From contig KK106982.1 of assembly GCA_000611775.1 (NCBI GenBank), positions 3,810,858 through 3,874,857 on the forward strand: a DNA stretch of 64,000 nt, in the 5' to 3' direction. This DNA comes from Umbilicaria muhlenbergii. Lineage: Eukaryota; Ascomycota; Lecanoromycetes; Umbilicariales; Umbilicariaceae. This document shows positions 54,230 through 63,728 of the stretch, piece after piece. The notes under the pieces are model-generated. The model saw only the letters and a program-made list of their open reading frames with translations. It was not told the origin of the DNA and did not search any database. Position 1 is the first letter of the stretch. Every line of letters begins with the position of its first letter. A program made the translations under genes and the position numbers.

Positions 54230-54883
54230 ATGGCCGAAGAGGAGCAATCCCAATCCTCCGAACAACAAGCCTCAGCCGGCGCCTCCGGCTCCGCCGCCGC
54301 CAGCGGCGGCGTCAACGCCCAAGGCTCCAAGAAAGAATCCCAAAGCACGAAGCGCACCCCCCCCAAACTCGGCAAAAAGCAGCAAAAGGAACAACAACAG
54401 CAATCGGAAGAGAAGCCCCAGGCCAACGGCGAAGCCAACGGTGGTGCCGAAAAGGCGAATGGAGACACCCAACAAAAAGAACAATCCCGCGCCGCCTCCA
54501 AACGCCGCCAATCCCGCGGCCGCGGCCGCAGCCAAGCCCCCTCCGACACCGAATCCATCGCCCGCAGCGACCAATCCTCCGCCGGCGGCCGCCGCAATCG
54601 CAACCGCAAAAAGAACCAAAAGCCCACCCAAGAGCAGGACCAGAACGGCGGCGGCGGGCCACTCGACTCGCTGGACGAAGTGGGCGAGACGGTCGACGGC
54701 GCGGGCGAAATGGTCAAGGGGACTGCGGACCAGGTGACTGATACGGCGGGGAAGGCGGGGGGGGACGACGAGGAGGATGAGGGGAAGGGGGAACAGTTGA
54801 GGTTGAGGCTGGATATCAATCTTGATGTGGAGATTCAGTTGAAGGCGAAGATTCATGGGGATTTGACGTTGGGGTTGCTGTAA
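54230..54883 (+). CDS. Fungal-specific protein with LNLDVEIQLKA C-terminal motif, paralogue 2
   Basis: A 217-residue protein in ACCATGGCC context. It is low-complexity for most of its length: Ala/Gly/Ser/Gln-rich, with Lys/Arg patches (RAASKRRQSRGRGRSQ, about 88-103, and GRRNRNRKKNQK, about 119-130). A stretch around 145-175 (DSLDEVGETVDGAGEMVKGTADQV) resembles short amphipathic helical repeats. The final 28 residues (from LRLRLDIN to GDLTLGLL) match the end of the protein encoded at 52705-53223 at most positions. As in its paralogue, the basic patches could bind nucleic acid; this is a guess. No known function. Confidence 0.75.
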   Translation: MAEEEQSQSSEQQASAGASGSAAASGGVNAQGSKKESQSTKRTPPKLGKKQQKEQQQQSEEKPQANGEANGGAEKANGDTQQKEQSRAASKRRQSRGRGRSQAPSDTESIARSDQSSAGGRRNRNRKKNQKPTQEQDQNGGGGPLDSLDEVGETVDGAGEMVKGTADQVTDTAGKAGGDDEEDEGKGEQLRLRLDINLDVEIQLKAKIHGDLTLGLL

Positions 54884-55439
54884 GTTTGACTTCCTTTCTT
54901 TGTCTTTTGGGGTGTGGGATGGGGTGAAGAGGGGAGGGAGGTGAGGGGTGGGGAGACGAGACGAGAGAAGACGAGAGGAGAGATCAGGGTTGGTAAGGGC
55001 TCATTTGGTGACATTGAAGTATGTAGGAACTGAACGGACGAATCATCGCGAGCGAAACCACGGACGATACTACGGACGACACTATGGACGAGCGAGTGGA
55101 GACGGCAATGCATGATATCTCGGGTGGGTGACAGTGGGAACCCCTCAACGTGTCAGTCGGATCAACGTTGTATAGCTGGGGAGGCTGTGATGTAGGATCC
55201 ATGTAAGTATCGGTTGGGCGTATCGACAAATGTTTTGGGTATATCGCCCGCCATAATATCATACGGTTGAATCAACGTTATCGAACTCGAATTGAACTCA
55301 TGTGCAACTTGCAAGTAGATTCATCTGCATTTACTTCATGGTATTATGGTTTGGAGCTCTGGAGTCCTCCAACAGGCAACGAACGAAACGCAGGCAAAGA
55401 AATCATAACCTGGAGTTGGACCAGAAGCCTAGTAATCTT
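54884..55439. other. Intergenic region before the tandem array
   Basis: G-rich sequence near 54905-54985 follows the gene end, and no coding signal is seen. Diverged pieces of the 65-bp repeat may begin near 55400. Confidence 0.4.
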
Positions 55440-56730
55440 TACCGTAATAGCTCTTCGGGGATCCCCTCGTACTCACGGCAGCAAGTAAATAGCCCGGAAA
55501 CTAAATACCGTGAAGCTCTTAGGGGATCCTCTCCTACCCACCACCAGCGCACAAATGCTTTGGGAAATAAATACGGTGAAGCCTTTGGAGGATCCCCTGG
55601 TGCTCACTACAGCAAACAAAGGAGTTGAGATATAGATGTAGTGAAGTTCCTTGGGGATCGATCCCCTTTCACTCACCCAAACAATTAAACGCCATGGCAA
55701 AGAGAAGTGATGCAGCTCTCAGGGATCCCCTTGTCTTCACGATAGCAAATGCATGGCATGAAAACAGATACAGTGAAGCTCTCAGAGGATCCCCTTGTAC
55801 TCACCACAACAGTTAAATGGCATGGGAAAGAAAACAATAAAGATCTTAGGGGATCTTATATAGGAGCCAAGGGGGAGTGGCACAACCTACTGAGTTGGAG
55901 GACAACGCCGTCCATATAAGATACGCTCTAAGGGAGAGCAACTGTTTGGGGACGGAGGACAACGCCGTCCATAGAAGATACGCTCTGAGGAAGAGCAACT
56001 GTTTGGGGACGGGGACAACGCCGTCCACATAAGATACGCTCTAAGGAAGAGCAACTGTTTGGGGACGGAGGGCGCCCTGGACTACGAGATAGTCCGAATA
56101 AACAAGGACGGCACCCCTTGCGCTCACTACGGCAGACAAATGGCTTGGGGAATAAATGTGATAAAGCTTTCGGGGGCTCCCCTTGTACCCACCACTGCGA
56201 AAGGACAGCTTGGGAAATAAATAATACAATGGATTTCGGGGGGTCCCCTTGTATTCACCACAGCAAAGAAATATCTTAAAACAAAATAGATACAGTGAAG
56301 TTCTTCGGAGATCCCCTGGTACTCATTCAAGTCGACAAATGCCATGGGAAACAGAAACGGCGAAGCTCTCAAGGGTCCCCCTGTACTCATTCCCGCAGTC
56401 AAATGGCTCAGGAAACAATGAGATGAAGATCTCAGGGGATCCCCTTGCACCCATCACGCCGAACAATTGGGTTGGGAAACACGTGGCGTGAATCTTGGGG
56501 GATCGGCTTGTTTTTCACTACAGCACAGGAAATTATATGAAAAGCAGAAACGCTCCAGATCTCGTGGGATCCCCTTGTACTTACCAAAAGCAAAGAAATG
56601 GTACGGAAACAGGGAAACGGTGCTGCTCTCGGAGAATCTCCTTGTACTCACCACAGCAAATAAATGCCGTGAAAACAGATACAATGATGCTCTGAGTGGC
56701 ATTGTCATAAGTAAGCATAATGCCTAGGTC
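55440..56730. repeat. Degenerate tandem array, about 65-bp unit, about 17 copies
   Basis: The core GATCCCC recurs at 55460, 55525, 55591, 55659, 55724, 55788, 55852 and, after an insertion, near 56113, 56175, 56242, 56309, 56374, 56437, 56501, 56567, 56634 and 56699. Spacing is 64-67 bp. The consensus unit reads roughly ACAGTGAAGCTCTCAGGGG-ATCCCCTTGTACTCACCACAG-CAAACAAATGGCATGGGAAA. Because 65 is not a multiple of three and stops occur in every frame, the array is non-coding. Units are 70-85% alike by eye, so the array is old. Confidence 0.85.
55880..56070. repeat. Nested repeat, about 57-bp unit, three copies
   Basis: GACAACGCCGTCCA recurs at 55901, 55958 and 56014, each followed by ATAAGATACGCTCTAAGG-AGAGCAACTGTTTGGGGACGG. 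The three units are nearly identical, far more alike than the 65-bp units that flank them, so this block arose or was homogenised later. GGACGG and CCGTCC within each unit can pair as a small hairpin. Confidence 0.85.
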
Positions 56731-56739
56731 CGCAACTTA

Positions 56740-57420
56740 GCACCCACGAGTGTATCCGCATAGCGAAATTCCGGTGCTTGAACGCTCGTGGTGGTAATTG
56801 TGGTCGGGAGGCTCCCCTGCATGTTGACGGCCAGGTGGAGGATATTGTTCTTATCATTAAGAGTCGAGTCATTAGTACCGGTCACAAGATCGTGGCTGGT
56901 ACCTAGGCCTTCAACGACAAGGTGGAAGATAGAATTGTGCGAAGATAGGCGACGAATGTGCCGTCCACGACCGCCATGGAGAGTAGTGGTATCGCTTCAG
57001 AGGGCCTCGAACTCGGATGGTATATAAGCAGAGGGCTTGGAGATTCGCGGATAGTGGTAACGCAGATGGGTGCAGTGAAAATTTATTTGTAGTTGCATTG
57101 ACGGCGTAGTGGAGGTGTTTCCGGCGGCTGGAGCTCTTGAAACTGAGGAGGTGCTCGTTGGTTGAGGAGAGGCTTTCAGTAGAGACAGGATGGTGGTACG
57201 TATCCTGCTCTTGTAAGAGCTTGCCCAATGTATTGTAGTTGTCGGTGCGGAGATCGCGGCTGAATTATATGAGCAACCGCAACCGTGACGGTAGAATTGC
57301 ACCCCGGGGATGCAGATTTCAGCCTGGAACTTCTGGGTCGTCTGGTAGTAGGCGCAGAGGCTGACTAGACTGCCGGGTTTATCATGTGCAGAATACTTAC
57401 ACATGTGGACTCTGTCAGAT
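56740..57420 (-). pseudogene. Possible decayed gene, coding-like fragments
   Basis: Minus-strand reading gives coding-like pieces in several frames. One is CKYSAHDKPGSLVSLCAYY with a Cys-rich GVQFYRHGCGCSYNSA (57404-57260). Another is NTLGKLLQEQDTYHHPVSTESL (57240-57170). A third, further down, is NSIFHLVVEGLGTSHDLVTG followed by NDKNNILHLAVNMQGSLPTT (56950-56760, ending at a TAG near 56730). No single splice model joins them cleanly and no family is recognised. They could be an unannotated multi-exon secreted-protein gene or its remnant. Confidence 0.3.
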
Positions 57421-58239
57421 GTGGCGTCGATTCGTTGGAAAAGCTGAAAATATGACTTTACGACGACTGATGTAGCATATTTAATATAGGTATACTTCGT
57501 GCTTCGCTCTATAGTAGACAGAAGTTGGGCAAGTAGGCTCCTGGGGCGTACACTCGCAGCATTTTATGGTGGTTTCCCGCTGTGATTGAATTGGAAAGCT
57601 GCTGTATCTTCGCCTGCTCCACACCGCATCAAAGAAATCTGCGAGTTCAGAACGAGAGGCTCTGGCGGTTCGTGACTAAGATCTTGGTGTGTCAATGCAT
57701 GCCGGTGATGAATAGATCTCTAGGAACACACTGTTGAAAAGCGATAAACCGGCGTATCGCGGAAGAGAGACCGGAGGGCTGCATTGCTTTGAATACTGAC
57801 GAGTCTAAAATTTAATATGGGGTAGAGAAATAGATTCAAGCTTAAATATCAACAGACAAGGTAAGAAGAAACGACCAAGCAAGAAAAAGAAGTACAATGG
57901 GAAAACCGGCCAGTGAAAATGTGACTATGCTCGTATACCCTCTTTAAGATATGTGGCAATGTTTTCGTAGAGCCTATGGCGTTTCTCTCTAATCGCAGAC
58001 TGTGCTGAGGGCAATGGTCAAGTATCATGCTTAAACCCTACCACCCAATGACTGATAGCTCCCGGAAGGTAGCCAGCAGGCCGACGAATTTTCCTGCAGC
58101 AACTGCCGTAACCGGGCCGATACGACTCGCACAACGGCACCTGTTAGAACATGCTTAGGTCCAGCAGGATGTAGTTGAATGTTTCATGGCGCATCTGTCT
58201 TTTCGCATAAGAGATGACAATTTTCTACTGTAGAGGTAC
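57421..58239. other. Gene-free stretch
   Basis: No coding signal or repeat was recognised left of the MITE target site. Confidence 0.4.
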
Positions 58240-58248
58240 GACTAGGTA

Positions 58249-58704
58249 CGGCTTGTCTCGGGACACCTTTCGCCACCTACCGAGACTAACCAAATTTGTG
58301 ATCGGTGAGGGCCTTGCAAGGACCTCACGCCCACTAAATTTTGGTGTACGGGGGTCCTTGCAAGGCCCTCACTTATACCCGATTTAGTCAAGCTGCGGAA
58401 AAGTGGAATTTTCGGGCGGTTTCAGGGGTAGAAAAGCAGGCATATGAGTATTGCGGGGAAATTGGGATTTTTCGTATAGAAGTCAGGGGCCTCCATTGGA
58501 CTCTTCTACTATTACTTAGATAGAAATTACACTTGTTTTACATACAAACATCATCGCCGCCATGTCTGCTCCTGCCTAGCGAAGTCTAAGTTTTCGCTAG
58601 TAATTTAGAATGTAAGCGGGCTGGCTCACCCTGGCATGGAGGCGCCAGCTAACCGAAACCACTTTAGTTTCGGTAGGTGGCGAAAGGTGTCCCGAGACAA
58701 GCCG
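58249..58704. mobile_element. Mutator-like MITE, 456 bp, with 41-bp TIRs and 9-bp TSD
   Basis: The left end (from CGGCTTGTCTCGGGACACC, 58249-58289) and the reverse complement of the right end (58664-58704) match over 41 bp with one mismatch. The element is flanked by a perfect 9-bp direct repeat GACTAGGTA (58240-58248 and 58705-58713). A 9-bp duplication with long TIRs is diagnostic of Mutator-like elements. There is no transposase frame. A perfect 20-bp inverted repeat (58305-58324 against 58353-58372) gives a strong internal hairpin near the left end. Near-perfect TIRs and target site suggest recent insertion. Confidence 0.85.
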
Positions 58705-58713
58705 GACTAGGTA

Positions 58714-59263
58714 CTCGTTGATTCATGCCGCGCCGGCTATGGGACGGAATTAGCCGGGCAAGCCGGGCACGCCGGGCACATGCCGGGGCAGAAGCAACAG
58801 TGGGAGATTTTCATCCGTTCTCCGTCGCCGCTGATGAGTAAGAGCTTTATGCCAAGACAACCCATTCCGCGGACCGAATTTGCTCAACTGGGTCAACAAC
58901 GAATGTCGTTGACGCTGCAACATGCTCGCCACGACGAAGCTGCACACACGCCTCGCCTCTGCATGGCTTGGAGGCTCCCCTCCTGGCCACACCAGGGTCT
59001 GGACTCTGGAACCTCACGGCAGGCCCTGAAAGTCCTTCCTCACGCGCGATGAGACCTTTTGGCCCTTTCGGAAGAAGCTCCCCGCTGTTCATCCTTTTAT
59101 GACCTCTGGGCAATCGGCACCCCCCCACAGTCGCCCACCCCACCATTGCCAAGCTCTAGAACACACACTTCCTTCATATTCCATGTTTTTATAATCATTG
59201 TTCTGTCCTCAGACTGCTCTTTCCACACTCTGCTTTACTGCTACACAGGAAATACTCACAACA
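58714..59263. other. Upstream region of the AnmK gene
   Basis: No separate gene is supported. It contains short GCCGGGCA repeats near 58753-58782 and the promoter and leader of the next gene. Confidence 0.45.
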
Positions 59264-60735
59264 ATGGCTACCAATGGCGTCAAGAAGGGGGAGCCCCTCT
59301 CCCTCAAGGTCATGGGATTAAACTCCGGTACCTCGATGGACGGTGTTGACTGTGTCCTCTGCCACTTTACACAAGAATCACCAGAAGCTCCTCTCCACCT
59401 GAAGATCCTCAAGTACGACGACGTCGAGCTGCCCCAAAGTATCAAGAAGCCCGTCTTCAAGATCATCCGTGACAACAAGACTACTCCGGAAGAGCTCTCC
59501 CAGATCAACGTAAAACTCGGTGATGTCTTTGCCGACTCCGTCCTCGAATTCAACCGCCGCCACGGTTTCACAATGGACGACATCGATGTTGTGGGCAGTC
59601 ACGGACAGACGATCTGGCTACTCAGTATGCCTCAGGAGGGCCAGACAAGGAGTGCACTGACAATGGCCGAGGGTTCCATCCTGGCCGCCAGACTGGGCAA
59701 GACTGCTGTGACGGATTTTAGAATCTCGGAGCAGGCGGTAGGTAGACAAGGAGCGCCGATGATTGCTTTCTTTGACGGCTTGACCCTACAACACCCAACT
59801 ATTCCGAGAGCGTGTCAGAACATCGGAGGCATTGCCAATGTTTGCTTCATTCCCCCTACCTCCCAAAAAAACGGAGGAATGGACGGTATCTATGACTTCG
59901 ATACTGGCCCAGGTAACGTAAGTTCTGGCAGAGCCCACTAGTTTTCAACGCTTTCCTTGGCTTCGTTGACTGATTCCATTGTTCGGTAGATGTTCATTGA
60001 CTTTACCATGCGCCACTACACGAACGGCGAGATGGAGTACGACCGAGACGGTCTCTGGGGCAAGAAAGGCAAAGTCAATCAGAAAATCGTTGATCACTAC
60101 CTATCCTCCCACCCCTACTTCAAGACACCACCTCCAAAAACCACTGGTCGCGAGCTGTTCGGTGATGAGCAAGCTTACGAACTCATCCAGAAATGCGAGG
60201 CTGCTGGTCTTTCAAAAGAGGACACTGTTGCCACAATCACGAGAATTACGGCCAAGGCGGCAGTTGATGCGTATAAGACGTGGGGCCCTAAGGACAAGGA
60301 TGGTAACTTGGATGTTCAAGAGGTCTACATGTGCGGTGGAGGCGCTTACAACCCTAACATCTGGGACTACATGCAACAAGAGCTTGGTTCGAAAGTGAGG
60401 CTCACCATGTTGGACGAAGCCGGTGTAGGTGGAGGCGCAAAGGAGGCAGTAACCTTTGCATTCCAAGCGTAAGCTCACCATTAGACTGTCCTCTCTGTCA
60501 TTGCCAGAGCTAACTTTTATGCAGTCTTGAGTCTGTCGTCGGACGTCCGCTTGTTGTGCCACAGCAAGTGGAGACACGGACGCCCACGATAGTGGGCAAA
60601 GTCAGCCCCGGAAAGAACTACCGTGAGCTTCTGAAGAAAAGTGTCGCATTTGGTGGGCACGTGCCAGGTGAATACCTGCCTCCGGTCAAGGAGATGGTGC
60701 TTGAGCCCGTGAGTAATTCGGGGGCCACCAGCTGA
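59264..60735 (+). CDS. anmK: Anhydro-N-acetylmuramic acid kinase (AnmK) homologue
   Basis: In bacteria AnmK phosphorylates and opens 1,6-anhydro-MurNAc during cell-wall recycling. Many fungi carry this family (UPF0075) despite lacking peptidoglycan, and the role there is unclear. Exons 59264-59917, 59990-60468 and 60525-60735 join to 447 residues. ASKHA-fold motifs are [14 protein letters not shown] (phosphate 1 loop, residues about 16-29), [11 protein letters not shown] (catalytic-region motif), [11 protein letters not shown] (phosphate 2) and [14 protein letters not shown] rebuilt across intron 1, then [11 protein letters not shown] (adenosine region). Introns have GTAAGT/GGTAG and GTAAGC/GCAG ends. 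The start ATG 59264 ([14 protein letters not shown]) is preferred over 59198. No neighbouring MurNAc-pathway gene is present. Confidence 0.92.
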
Positions 60736-60867
60736 TCTTTCTGATGTCTTTAATCGTCACGTTTTCAATGCAATGTATTAGAAAATGTATAACATACTAC
60801 ATCATCTCACAACTGGATACTCATTCGCAACGATCATGCTAAATCCATAGCAATGGTAGCCTCGAGC

Positions 60868-61451
60868 TCAGCTACCAATAACCCCCTGTCCGACTTGATT
60901 CTGACCATCATAGATGTCGAAACTTGCCCCTGAGTATCCATGGCCCTCCATATAATCCAACAATGCGTCCATCGCCGAGCAAGCCACGCCATAGGTCACT
61001 TGGTGATTATTGGTATTCCAAGCCCGGAAGATAACACCAGTGTTGTCTCGTCGGCCCCAGATATAATACCCCTCGTTCACTGGCCCGTCACCTCTGGTTT
61101 GAACGTGTCTTCTGAGAGAGTTGCGCCCGGAAATGAGGATGAGGCGGACATCATTAGGAGGAGAACCCTCGGTTGGTGTCAAAACCACGTACGTTTCGCT
61201 GCCTGGAGCGCACCAAAGTATTGGTCGGGTGAAACGGCTGTCTAACATGCTAAAGAAGACGAGTGTTGTCAGGTGTTTGTCCGTTCTCCTCGATATGGAA
61301 AGGACGGTTTCACTTACGTGCCGGCAACCGTTTTGGGGGCATTCTGGCAGAACTGGCTTCGTACTGCTAACGAAGTGCTAATTGGGATCGACAAGCCGGT
61401 GACAGCAAAGTGTGCTAGGGTCACAATCACTGATGCACTGAAAGCTCGCAT
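60868..61451 (-). CDS. Small secreted protein, paralogue A
   Basis: Exon 1 (61451-61318, 134 nt) and exon 2 (61249-60868) give 171 residues. The N-terminus is a signal peptide (MRAFSASVIVTLAHFAVTG, cleavage about residue 19-22). The mature part has FCQNAPKTVAGT at the splice junction, ILWCAPGSETYVVLTP, AWNTNNHQVTYGV and ASFDIYDGQNQVGQGVIG. The last segments are shared with the divergent gene at 62029-62651. Two or three Cys suggest a disulphide. No enzyme motif is seen. The family looks like fungal small secreted proteins of effector or surface type; this is inferred from size and signal peptide only. Confidence 0.8.
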
Positions 61452-61916
61452 GGTGCCTGAAGTCTCTGAACCAACGAGCGTGATAGTTAACATATCAACG
61501 GGACGAGACAACCATAAAAGTGGTCAGAATGCCCCCAATTTCAGCAAAGCGCAAGTCCTTCTCTCACCGCTTGACACACACACAAGCCGTTACGGGCGAT
61601 ATCCGTCAACCTTTCCACTCCGAAAGCGTAATGGAACATACGACATACGAGCGCTAATGAACCTTTGTCGCCAAACCCGCATATCGAATCGCAGGTGTTT
61701 CAAGTGTTTCACAATCCGACCGGCACCACCAAATCACGAACCTCAATATTTTCGCGGCCACAATCATCGTGCATCGGCAATATTCCGCCTATCCCCACAC
61801 TGCGACGATGTTCCTGCACCGCCATGCAACACGGCATACGGGTCTTAGACCCTGCGTGACGTTCTGTAGCCCTGCCTAATAGACCATCTCGTATTTCTGC
61901 TCAGCTACACAGCCCA

Positions 61917-61923
61917 TATATAA
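61917..61923 (+). promoter_or_regulatory. TATA-box-like element of secreted paralogue B
   Basis: TATATAA about 105 bp upstream of ATG 62029, followed by a C/T-rich leader, a common arrangement in fungal promoters of strongly expressed genes. Confidence 0.5.
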
Positions 61924-62028
61924 CAAACGCAGGGCCCGACCCAGCATATTCCCAACCCTTTTCCATCCCCGCGCCGGCAGCCCCTCCTCTCATTTCTCAC
62001 TCCCTTTTTTCAACCATACCCGCCAACC

Positions 62029-62651
62029 ATGCAACCCCTAACCACCACCATCCTCCTCACTCTCCTCGCCTCCCTCCCCCTCATCTCCGCCCTCCCATCC
62101 CCCTCCTCCCTCCTCCCCCGCAAAACTTACTGCCACAACGCCCCCAGCACCGTCGCCGGAACGTGCGTCCCCCCTCCCCCCAATTTCCCCTCAGTCCCAC
62201 CCCGCCAATACTAACCCGCCACAGCAAACTCCCCCGCACCCCCGGCGTAACCTACAGCACCGACCTCGGCACCAACACCATAATCTGGTGCTCCCCGCAC
62301 AGCGCCACCTACATCGTCGTCTCCCTCGCGTACCAGCTCCCCGGCGCCGGTCTCCCCGCCCTCCTCGAAGAAGTCTCGCACGCCGTCGTCGCGCACCTGC
62401 AACATGCCACCGACGGGCCCATCCCCACGGGCGAATTCTCCTATCTGATACCTCAGTGGGGCGGGGCGACTGTCGCTATGCATGTTTGGAATATTAATAA
62501 TCATCAGCTTACCTGGGGGGTGCTCGGGGCGGCGATCGAGGCGTTGGCGGAGTATTTTCGGAGCACCGCGTGGGGGGCGGCTACGTTTCAGATTTGGGAT
62601 GGGGTTAATGAGGTCGGGATGGGGGTGGTGGGGTTGCAGGCGAATACTTAG
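62029..62651 (+). CDS. Small secreted protein, paralogue B
   Basis: Exon 1 (62029-62162, again exactly 134 nt) and exon 2 (62225-62651) give 186 residues. The signal peptide is MQPLTTTILLTLLASLPLIS, followed by ALPSPSSLLPRKTYC with a possible Kex2-type site. Shared motifs with paralogue A are CHNAPSTVAGT at the junction, IIWCSPHSATYIVV, VWNINNHQLTWGV and ATFQIWDGVNEVGMGVVG. The intron position and phase are identical. Exon 2 is slightly longer because of a Leu/Ala-rich insert (SLAYQLPGAGLPALLEEVSHAV). GC content is high. Function unknown. Confidence 0.82.
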
Positions 62652-63728
62652 GGGGAGGGGGCCCGGGGGGGGGGCGGGGATGGGTGGTTTTGGTTGAGGG
62701 AGGTGGGGGCCGTATGTATAAAGGGCTGGATGATGAGAAACTCTTTTCGAAACAGGAAGTGGTGGCCTTGATCTATGTTGGGGGCCGCTCCGGCGCGTTT
62801 AACAGACCCGGGCAGGCTGGGAGTTGAGAGGTCTAGAGGGCATGTCAGAAGCAGGATAATGGTGTACTTTCTGAAATGTAGATGTAGAGGCGGGTTTGTA
62901 GAAATATCGGCCTCGAGCCCAAGCACGTAAATGCAATTTCACTTGGATCCATGAAACTTTTTTGTTTTGTAGGAATTATGTTTGTACTGTAATCTTACTA
63001 TGAGATAAAAAACGTGAATTTCTACTCCGGAAGCCCTGAGGGCCTCTAACCACATAAAAGTAGTCACACTTACATATACTCAAAACTAACTAGCTTCATA
63101 GGATTTACACTGACTTCAGTATTACCAAATTACTCAAGTAGCTCCAAGATATGATTTGATACTTTGAAGAAACCACTTTGTTCACTACTAAGGGCCTTCA
63201 CGAATATAAATGAATTTTCATAAAAACATTCTTTTCAGTGCTATTATTACAAATTGACAACCCCATTTACTTCCGAGGACCTCCTAAAACCCAAATGCAT
63301 TACACGTAGACATCTTTTTTCTGGTATAGCTATTACAATGTTACTATGAGGGGGGGATGACTTTGACAACTTTATTTGTACATTCAGCGCTTACAAATTT
63401 CACTGAGACACTTAAGTGTTTTTGAATGGTTTCTTTCTATAGAGTCACTATTAATATCTTGAGGCGTTCCAGGTCATGGTTTAGAAGATTTACCACCCGC
63501 AGCAGAATCTGTTCGTTGTACAGTCAAAGAGGTCCCATAATATCCTTACCACGGCATGAACATCATTATCTAAATTTCCATAGCCAACACTACAATCTTC
63601 AACTGGCAGCTATGTTACCGCTTAACAGTCTAGACAATTCCCATTAGGTGACAATTACTTATGCCGTTATAGAATAAATCGAGTCCAGAGAAAGCCCAGG
63701 ATATCTAGATCTTTAGAAAAAGAACCAA
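62652..63728. other. Intergenic region turning AT-rich
   Basis: G-rich sequence after the secreted-protein gene gives way at about 62940 to AT-rich DNA through 63650, with no coding frame. It may be an old transposon remnant or RIP-affected DNA; nothing specific is recognised. Confidence 0.45.

Noticed and set aside
58341-58523. 60-codon frame inside the MITE
   Set aside because: No similarity to transposase; spans hairpin arms of the element.
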